A stretch of 6,803 nt of DNA from Candidatus Methylarchaceae archaeon HK01M. GTDB lineage: Archaea > Thermoproteota > Nitrososphaeria > Nitrososphaerales > JACAEJ01. This document shows, piece by piece, positions 1 through 3,984 of this stretch (its first letter is position 1; each line of letters begins with the position of its first letter). Position numbers and translations under genes: made by a program. The notes under the pieces were generated by a model, which did no database searches, had not been told where the DNA came from, and saw nothing but the letters and a program-made list of their open reading frames with translations. The DNA lies in contig JAKLZD010000034.1 in assembly GCA_024256245.1 (NCBI GenBank), positions 1 to 6,803 of the forward strand, read 5' to 3'.

Positions 1-186
1 CAAGAGGGTAAAAAAGATATCACTCCCTACTGGCGCACCCTGAAAACTGGTGGAGTGATAAATGAGAAATATCCTGGTAGAGTTGAAGGACAAAAAAAGT
101 ATTTAGAAGAAGAGGGGCACAAAGTAAATCAAAAAGGCAAGAGATATGTAGTTACCGATTACGAGAGATCACTGATAAAGCTTTGA
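1..186 (+). CDS. MGMT/alkyltransferase-like DNA-binding protein, C-terminal part
   Basis: The frame is open from the first base of the window and ends at TGA 184-186, giving 61 residues of a gene that begins upstream. The visible part contains ITPYWRTLK, GGVINEKYPG and EGHKVNQKGKRYVV, ending DYERSLIKL. From memory this matches the C-terminal tail of archaeal proteins annotated as MGMT family or alkyltransferase-like, which share the winged-helix DNA-binding domain of O6-alkylguanine-DNA alkyltransferase and run to roughly 160-170 residues; about one third would be visible here. Whether the protein keeps an alkyl-acceptor cysteine cannot be judged, because that region lies outside the window. 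A role in recognising alkylated DNA is inferred from the family only. The gene runs towards the minus-strand genes; its stop lies 404 bases from the Sua5 stop. Confidence 0.75.
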   Translation, partial: QEGKKDITPYWRTLKTGGVINEKYPGRVEGQKKYLEEEGHKVNQKGKRYVVTDYERSLIKL

Positions 187-589
187 ATAAAATAAGAGGG
201 TTAAGCCTTAATTATACAAAGTGGAAAAATAAAACGGCGATCTAAATAAGGTCTTATTTGGAAAAGAGTTATAGTGTCATCTTTAAGGGATGGATTATTC
301 AAACCGTTCCTAGCATAGTATTTGATTAGATTAGAAGGTTCGACTGAGCGTACTTGTATTTCAGATAACAAATGCTTCAGTTATCATAATCTTTCGACAA
401 CTTCATATCAACTTGTCTTACCGAGAGTAAGAGATTGAAGATCACCTTTATCATTAGTGAGTGGGCGATTTTAACTCTTTCATGAACTCTTCTACATCCA
501 TAAGGAGCCTACACAGCCCCAAATTTCTTCCATATATAGTTCTTACAGATATTCTTCGCTAAAGATCATCTTAAGCAACTATATGCCAA
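187..589. other. 403-base spacer with weak, interrupted reading frames
   Basis: This gap lies between two convergent genes. I see no RNA gene and no mobile-element ends. Several short minus-strand frames run one after another in different phases: one with MDVEEFMKELK ending at TAA 454-456, one with MIKVIFNLLLSVRQVDMK ending in TGA just short of position 380, and one from 371 to 201. All end in stops without an obvious family match, so the gap may hold a decayed gene or may be chance open sequence. There is a 6-bp hairpin, TCTTAC-CGAGA-GTAAGA, at 416-432. No clear run of T marks the end of either flanking gene. Confidence 0.5.
201..371 (-). CDS. Candidate small protein of unknown function
   Basis: On the minus strand a frame opens after a TAA and runs from a TTG at 369-371 to TAA at 201-203, giving 56 residues beginning MLSEIQVRSVEPSNL and ending in a hydrophobic stretch before KA. 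I do not recognise it. It has no Shine-Dalgarno sequence and no convincing TATA box at the right distance. The only starts in phase are this TTG and a CTG nine bases earlier. It uses CGC and CGT arginine codons. In its favour it is open for almost 60 codons in AT-rich sequence with no gene opposite it, and it ends 14 bases from the stop of the MGMT-like gene. It could equally be chance or the remnant of a longer gene. Confidence 0.2.
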   Translation of the reverse strand: MLSEIQVRSVEPSNLIKYYARNGLNNPSLKDDTITLFQIRPYLDRRFIFPLCIIKA

Positions 590-1225
590 TCAAAATTTAC
601 TAAATTCGGCATGCTCTAAGATTTCTGATGAATTTATGGCTCCCTCTCTGATCACTACTGGACTCGTGCCCGTAAGATCTACCACCGTCGACTCCTTTCC
701 CAGAGGTGTAGGGCCGCCATCGACTATTACATCAAACTCTCCTTTTAATTCCTTTAGAACTTCGCCAGGGGTTCGAGGAGACCTCGATCCAGACCTGTTG
801 GCACTCGTGCCCACCAAACTTCCGCCACAGAGCTCTATCAGTCTTCTTGCACATGAATGATCTGGTATCCTGACCCCGAGTTTATCACTACCACATGTGA
901 GAATCTGAGGTAGAGCAGTATCTTTCTTCTTTGCAACGATCGTCAAAGGGCCTGGCCAGAACTTCGAGGCTAATTTTAACCCCTTCCTGTCAAGTACGAC
1001 GAGTTCTTCTGCTCTATTCATGTTGAAGCATAAAAGTGGTAGAGGTTTAAATTCCCTTGATTTCAGTTCGAATATCCTCTCAATCGCCTTTGAATCGTAA
1101 GGGTCGCATCCCAAACCGTAAACTGTATCGGTTGGATAGACGATGAGCTTACCTTTCTTGACGATCTCTGAAGCCTTGACCAAGCCTTCTTCATTGCACT
1201 TGACGATCAATCTTGATACCTTCAT
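590..1225 (-). CDS. sua5: L-threonylcarbamoyladenylate synthase, Sua5/YrdC/YciO family
   Basis: This cytosolic enzyme makes threonylcarbamoyl-AMP from threonine, bicarbonate and ATP, the first step of t6A at position 37 of ANN-decoding tRNAs; the KEOPS complex then transfers the group. The YrdC fold is visible throughout: PTDTVYGLGCD at residues 31-41, the K55/R57 pair in LKSREFKPL, FWPGPLTI at 89-96, GVRIPDH at 117-123, the SxN motif in GTSANRSG at 139-146, ESTVVDL at 178-184 and IREGAI at 192-197. At 211 residues it is the short single-domain form (TsaC-like) and lacks the extra C-terminal Sua5 domain of about 340-residue homologues. The ATG at 1223-1225 has no Shine-Dalgarno sequence, but a TATA box at 1240-1252 predicts a leaderless transcript beginning at that ATG. 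It ends in TGA. It follows the PIN gene after 30 bases, so it may also receive read-through from that operon. Confidence 0.93.
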   Translation of the reverse strand: MKVSRLIVKCNEEGLVKASEIVKKGKLIVYPTDTVYGLGCDPYDSKAIERIFELKSREFKPLPLLCFNMNRAEELVVLDRKGLKLASKFWPGPLTIVAKKKDTALPQILTCGSDKLGVRIPDHSCARRLIELCGGSLVGTSANRSGSRSPRTPGEVLKELKGEFDVIVDGGPTPLGKESTVVDLTGTSPVVIREGAINSSEILEHAEFSKF

Positions 1226-1239
1226 ATTTTTGGTTTTGG

Positions 1240-1252
1240 TTCGATATATAAA
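1240..1252 (-). promoter_or_regulatory. TATA box for the Sua5 gene
   Basis: The minus strand reads TTTATATATCGAA in the 30-base gap between the PIN stop and the Sua5 ATG. The centre of the box lies about 22-25 bases before the ATG, which is the archaeal spacing for a transcript beginning at or next to the start codon. The same 13 bases occur ahead of the small gene at 3611-3784. This suggests Sua5 is transcribed at least partly on its own. Confidence 0.65.
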
Positions 1253-1255
1253 AGC

Positions 1256-1642
1256 CTAGGATATGACCCCTTCTAACATTACCCTGTTCCCCTTGAGGGT
1301 GATTATAGGCAACCCCATAGCCCTTAACTTCCTTCTGAGCTCTCGATCCATGGTAGCTACGATCAAATTTTTCTCCAAAGCACACTTCAATATCTTATCG
1401 TCAACAGCACCTTCTCCAGTGTAATCTATAACCTCAAGGTTTCTTCCAAAGTCCAAGGCTGATCTGGCAAGCTTCGACCTCTTGATAGACGATCCCTTAC
1501 TTATGGCTTCAAGCTCTTTAATGGTGTCTTTAAGAAGTAATAGCTCAGCCTTTCCGAGAGCATCCCCCATCTCCCCAATAGAGGTAAGAGGCTTGCTCGC
1601 CAATAAAAGGATAAAACTCGTATCAAGTAGTACCTTTGCCAT
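1256..1642 (-). CDS. PIN-domain protein, probable ribosome/rRNA-processing nuclease (Fcf1/Utp24-like)
   Basis: This 128-residue protein is a single PIN domain, a metal-dependent RNase fold. The acidic residues expected at the active site are present: D7 in LLDTSF, E43 in IKELEAIS, D81/D82 in GAVDDKIL and D99 in VATMDRELRRKLR. The central basic stretch and the ATMDRELRRKLR segment resemble the archaeal Fcf1/Utp24-type PIN proteins rather than VapC toxins, and no antitoxin gene sits beside it. A role in small-subunit rRNA maturation or ribosome quality control is inferred from that resemblance and from its position directly after aIF2 gamma, a linkage I know from many archaea. The ATG is 5 bases after the aIF2 gamma stop, so translation is probably coupled. 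It ends in TAG. The exact substrate cannot be read from the sequence. Confidence 0.85.
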   Translation of the reverse strand: MAKVLLDTSFILLLASKPLTSIGEMGDALGKAELLLLKDTIKELEAISKGSSIKRSKLARSALDFGRNLEVIDYTGEGAVDDKILKCALEKNLIVATMDRELRRKLRAMGLPIITLKGNRVMLEGVIS

Positions 1643-1647
1643 CTTGA

Positions 1648-2907
1648 CTACTTAATCACTCCTGACCCTATCAAACGCCACCTGTCCGCTATCCTTCGGC
1701 TGATGGCTGCCCTACTATTTATTGGTGCGCAAACGGGTCTCTTCAAGTTCACTTCTATGATATCCTCTCTAACTGAAGATACCGTCCCAAGAGTGACAAT
1801 TGTACCAATATTCAACCTGATCGCCTCATTCATCTTGATCTTTTCGATCTTGACCATTTCTGGGACACCGACAGCAACTTCAAAAAGGGCGATATCCAGA
1901 TTGAGCTTTTCATGCACAGGAGGGAGGGAGCCAGGCTTGCCCAAGACCTGACCTACAAGAGCGTCCCCTTTTGTCCTATAGGGGTCTAACTTCGTTCCAA
2001 TGGCCATTAGACCACCAGGCTTTACCTTTTTTACAGGACCTGCACTCGTCCCCAAACTTACTACTGAGGCAGAGATAGGTTCATATTTAGAGGTACGCTC
2101 ATCAAACACTCCAGGCCTTAGCTCGATCTCATCCTCCAACTCTATCTCGCCTTGGAGCAATGTACCACCTATAACCCCTCCCTTCAGTTCATCTACAGAT
2201 GTTCCCGGCTTATTTATATCGAAGGATCTCAAAACATACATCAAAGGGGACATGTTGACGTCTCTCTCAGGTGTAGGGATGTACCTTTCTATGGCCTCTA
2301 TAACTGCATCTATATTGAGCCTTTGCTGAGCTGAGATAGGGATTATCGGGGCATCTCGAGCTACAGTATCTGATATGAAGGATTTTATCTTATGGAAATT
2401 GGATAATGCCTCTTCTTCAGATATTAGGTCTAACTTGTTTTGAGCAATAACTATGTGCTTCAAGCCTAGCATCTGTAATGCTGATAGATGTTCTCTTGTC
2501 TGAGGTCGAGGTACATCCTCATCGGCAGCTATGACAAAGATTGCGCCATCCATGACTGCAGCGCCTGAAAGCATGTTTGTCATAAGGGCCTCATGGCCTG
2601 GACAATCTACAAAACTTACAACTCTTAAAAATTCAGCCTTACCACCACATCTGGGACATTTAGGAGATGTGGAATAATTTGATGGAGGAAGGCATGAGGG
2701 GCATTTGTAGAAGGCGGCATCTGCATAACCCACCTTGATAGTTATTCCACGTTTCAATTCTTCGCTATGAGAACTGGCCCATATCCCTGTTATAGCCTCG
2801 ACCAGTGTAGTCTTTCCATGATCCACATGCCCCGCAGTTCCTATGTTAATCTCTGATTGCGACGGTAAGTTACGAATCTCAGACAATTTTAATCCTACTA
2901 AAATCAA
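1648..2907 (-). CDS. eif2g: Translation initiation factor aIF2 subunit gamma
   Basis: This is the GTPase subunit of the heterotrimeric factor that brings Met-tRNAi to the small ribosomal subunit. The G domain shows GHVDHGKT at residues 26-33, the switch segment RGITIKVGYADA from 53, DCPGH at 101-105, NKLD at 157-160 and SAQ at 192-194. The four cysteines typical of the gamma-subunit zinc knuckle are C69, C72, C84 and C87. Two beta-barrel domains follow, and the length (419) is close to the usual 405-415. The start is uncertain. The first in-frame start is TTG at 2905-2907; a second TTG at 2884-2886, 7 bases after an AGGA, would give MSEIRNLPSQSEINIG, which fits the family's N-terminus better. 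It is the middle gene of the S6e, aIF2 gamma, PIN series, with 241 bases between it and S6e. Confidence 0.96.
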   Translation of the reverse strand: MILVGLKLSEIRNLPSQSEINIGTAGHVDHGKTTLVEAITGIWASSHSEELKRGITIKVGYADAAFYKCPSCLPPSNYSTSPKCPRCGGKAEFLRVVSFVDCPGHEALMTNMLSGAAVMDGAIFVIAADEDVPRPQTREHLSALQMLGLKHIVIAQNKLDLISEEEALSNFHKIKSFISDTVARDAPIIPISAQQRLNIDAVIEAIERYIPTPERDVNMSPLMYVLRSFDINKPGTSVDELKGGVIGGTLLQGEIELEDEIELRPGVFDERTSKYEPISASVVSLGTSAGPVKKVKPGGLMAIGTKLDPYRTKGDALVGQVLGKPGSLPPVHEKLNLDIALFEVAVGVPEMVKIEKIKMNEAIRLNIGTIVTLGTVSSVREDIIEVNLKRPVCAPINSRAAISRRIADRWRLIGSGVIK

Positions 2908-2974
2908 CTTTAATTTAACGCTTTAAAAAATGTTTGTGTAACCGAAGACATCCGTTAAAGATTTGCCTGTAGAT

Positions 2975-3100
2975 ATGATTTTTTTTTGTGATATGAAGCA
3001 GAAAGCTCTCATTCGCTATAAGAGATTCTTTGAAAGGAAGCTCCATCTCCCTCATAACAAAGACATTCAAAGAGAATGCGCGAGAGAGATGGAAGTATGA
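2975..3100 (+). CDS. Candidate small basic protein in the S6e-aIF2 gamma spacer
   Basis: On the plus strand, against all the neighbouring genes, a frame runs from ATG 2975-2977 (second ATG 2993-2995) to TGA 3098-3100, giving 41 or 35 residues with a core of LIRYKRFFERKLHLP followed by HNKDIQRECAREMEV. It is rich in arginine, lysine and aromatic residues. I do not recognise it. There is no Shine-Dalgarno sequence before either ATG and only a weak TATA candidate (GTTAAAGATT) upstream. The same bases contain interleaved inverted repeats and an open frame on the other strand, so an RNA or chance explanation is as likely as a protein. Confidence 0.2.
   Translation: MIFFCDMKQKALIRYKRFFERKLHLPHNKDIQRECAREMEV
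3025..3096. repeat. Two interleaved inverted repeats (pseudoknot-like order)
   Basis: ATTCTTTGAA at 3025-3034 is complementary to TTCAAAGAGAAT at 3067-3078 with a two-base bulge. CTCCATCTCCCTC at 3041-3053 is complementary to the GAGAGAGATGGAAG that ends near 3096, with one bulge and one mismatch. The arms come in the order A, B, A', B', so both stems could form together only as a pseudoknot; otherwise they compete. The structure lies in the spacer between S6e and aIF2 gamma, which would be their shared mRNA if the two are co-transcribed. Confidence 0.4.
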
Positions 3101-3148
3101 AATCAGAAATCCTAAAAAAGAATCATCATAATAATAAATATGTTGATC

Positions 3149-3535
3149 TCAGATTGTCGAGGTATCTCCTGCAACTTCATCTTCCTTTTTTACCGTTTTT
3201 ATCAGTATGCCATTTAATTGATAAATTTCTTCAGTTATAGTGTTGCCTCTTACGAGTTTTCGTCGCCTCTCTCCCTTATTCTTTGGTTTAAAGCCTACGC
3301 CTTTGGTCAAAAGGACGTACTTTTTTACGCCTCCTTTTACATCGCTCCTCATCGGAAAGCCGGCTCTATCGCTCCCTCCGGTTATCTTGATCTTCCCATC
3401 TATCCCTAGAACTGAGGCATCGATCTCATCGCCTATCTTGAGACCTATCAGTGTAAGGGCCGGAGCATCCTTGATCTCATACACATTCGATTTACCCGTT
3501 TCTTGTTCCGAAATTATCAACTTAAAGGTGGGCAT
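3149..3535 (-). CDS. rps6e: 30S ribosomal protein S6e
   Basis: This is a small-subunit ribosomal protein shared by archaea and eukaryotes. The family core is unmistakable: GGSDRAGFPMRSDV, then KKYVLLTKGVGFKPK, GERRRKLVRGNTITEEI and YQLN. At 128 residues it has the short archaeal form without the long eukaryotic C-terminal helix that carries the kinase sites. I place the start at ATG 3533-3535 (MPTFKLIISEQ), which aligns with the usual archaeal N-terminus. An in-frame GTG at 3542-3544 would add three residues, but the TATA box at 3564-3570 predicts transcription beginning between the two codons, so GTG would lie outside the mRNA. It ends in TGA, after which the same frame stays open for a further 77 codons; the protein already has its normal end before the TGA. 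Confidence 0.96.
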   Translation of the reverse strand: MPTFKLIISEQETGKSNVYEIKDAPALTLIGLKIGDEIDASVLGIDGKIKITGGSDRAGFPMRSDVKGGVKKYVLLTKGVGFKPKNKGERRRKLVRGNTITEEIYQLNGILIKTVKKEDEVAGDTSTI

Positions 3536-3563
3536 ATCTGACACGAAGACTCTTTGATTAAGC

Positions 3564-3570
3564 TAATAAA
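3564..3570 (-). promoter_or_regulatory. TATA box for S6e
   Basis: The minus strand reads AAAAGATTTATTAGC, with TTTATTA as the TATA core and an A-rich element just upstream in the BRE position. Its centre is 32 bases ahead of the preferred ATG, giving a leader of about 5 bases and no room for a Shine-Dalgarno sequence. It probably drives S6e and, by read-through, the aIF2 gamma and PIN genes. Confidence 0.55.
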
Positions 3571-3610
3571 TCTTTTAAGAGTATTTCTGAGATTGACCGT
3601 TTAACGTATT

Positions 3611-3784
3611 CTAGGACTCTTCTACTATTATCTTTTTATCCCCTGGTTTGAAGTGGATCTTTACTCTAATCGATGATGTTATTGGAAATGGGAAGCTTGT
3701 ATCTTCTACAAGATTCTTTGGTAGGTATAGGAAATACCTTCCATCCTTCCTCTTAAAAAGACTGCCAATACCTTCGCTTACCAA
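3611..3784 (-). CDS. Small conserved-looking archaeal protein, possibly AbrB/SpoVT-like
   Basis: A 57-residue frame runs from TTG 3782-3784 to TAG 3611-3613 in the spacer between S6e and aIF5B. It is easily missed because the only possible start in phase is TTG; an in-frame TAA lies four codons upstream. The start is supported by AGGTG five bases before it and by a TATA box that leaves a leader of about 15 bases. The protein has a basic turn, SLFKRKDGRYFLYLP, then KNLVEDTSFPF, then the strand-like SIRVKIHFKPGDKKIIVEE. The alternation of hydrophobic and charged residues suggests a small beta-rich fold of the swapped-hairpin (AbrB/SpoVT) kind. I recall similar short hypothetical proteins in archaeal genomes but cannot name the family. 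It lies upstream of S6e and 26 bases from the S6e TATA box, on the same strand. Function unknown. Confidence 0.7.
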   Translation of the reverse strand: MVSEGIGSLFKRKDGRYFLYLPKNLVEDTSFPFPITSSIRVKIHFKPGDKKIIVEES

Positions 3785-3789
3785 TTCGA

Positions 3790-3794
3790 CACCT
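3790..3794 (-). promoter_or_regulatory. Shine-Dalgarno site that fixes the TTG start of the 57-residue protein
   Basis: The minus strand reads AAGGTGTCGAATTG. AGGTG matches the centre of the archaeal anti-Shine-Dalgarno complement GGAGGTGAT and ends 5 bases before the TTG. Since no ATG or GTG exists in phase after the upstream TAA, this site is the main evidence for the start. Confidence 0.6.
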
Positions 3795-3816
3795 TATAGA
3801 TTATTGAAGTTTTTTA

Positions 3817-3829
3817 TTCGATATATAAA
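3817..3829 (-). promoter_or_regulatory. TATA box, possibly used in both directions
   Basis: The minus strand carries TTTATATATCGAA, identical to the Sua5 box, placing transcription start near 3799 for the 57-residue gene. Read on the plus strand, the same bases contain TATATAAAT at 3822-3830, about 36 bases before the ATG at 3862, which would give that frame a leader of about 10 bases. One nearly symmetrical element may therefore serve two divergent transcripts. Confidence 0.55.
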
Positions 3830-3861
3830 TATTTTTAGTGATAACATTTCATTGCTATAGT

Positions 3862-3984
3862 ATGTCTTAGTCTTACTTTGACCTTTATGAAGCGTTCTGT
3901 ACGAACGATATCAGAGTAGACTTAGATAAACCTATCACAATTGAGATAGTTGCAACAAGTGGCCCTTGGTGGGGAATCATTTAA
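3862..3984 (+). pseudogene. Coding-looking small frame with TAG as its third codon
   Basis: From ATG 3862-3864 the plus strand reads Met, Ser, TAG, then 37 uninterrupted sense codons to TAA 3982-3984. The part after the TAG includes SYFDLYEAFCTNDIRVDLD and then PITIEIVATSGPWWGII. It looks like real protein: alternating hydrophobic residues, a Gly-Pro-Trp-Trp-Gly turn and few rare residues. No ATG, GTG or TTG follows the TAG in phase. A TATA-like box sits at the right distance for a short leader ahead of the ATG. The TAA abuts the aIF5B stop codon with no base between them. Explanations are a pseudogene broken by one base change, a sequencing error, a non-standard start after the TAG, or chance. 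Pyrrolysine decoding is possible in principle but nothing here supports it. The minus strand of this stretch holds a competing 31-residue frame (3885-3980). Confidence 0.3.

Noticed and set aside
1191..1385. Minus-strand frame of 64 residues overlapping PIN and Sua5
   Set aside because: It is out of phase with two well-supported genes and spans the Sua5 promoter.
3648..3860. Plus-strand frame of 70 residues from ATG 3648
   Set aside because: It lies opposite the TTG-started 57-residue gene, which has a ribosome-binding site and promoter; the plus frame has neither and reads as an antisense shadow.
3885..3980. Minus-strand 31-residue hydrophobic frame just after aIF5B
   Set aside because: It has an ATG 4 bases after the aIF5B stop but no ribosome-binding site, and the plus-strand frame over the same bases looks more protein-like. 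It is kept only as an alternative reading.
3862..3984. Pyrrolysine or stop-codon read-through at TAG 3868
   Set aside because: Only one isolated TAG near a start codon is seen, TAG also ends the PIN and 57-residue genes, and no Pyl machinery is visible, so it is not proposed as the main explanation.
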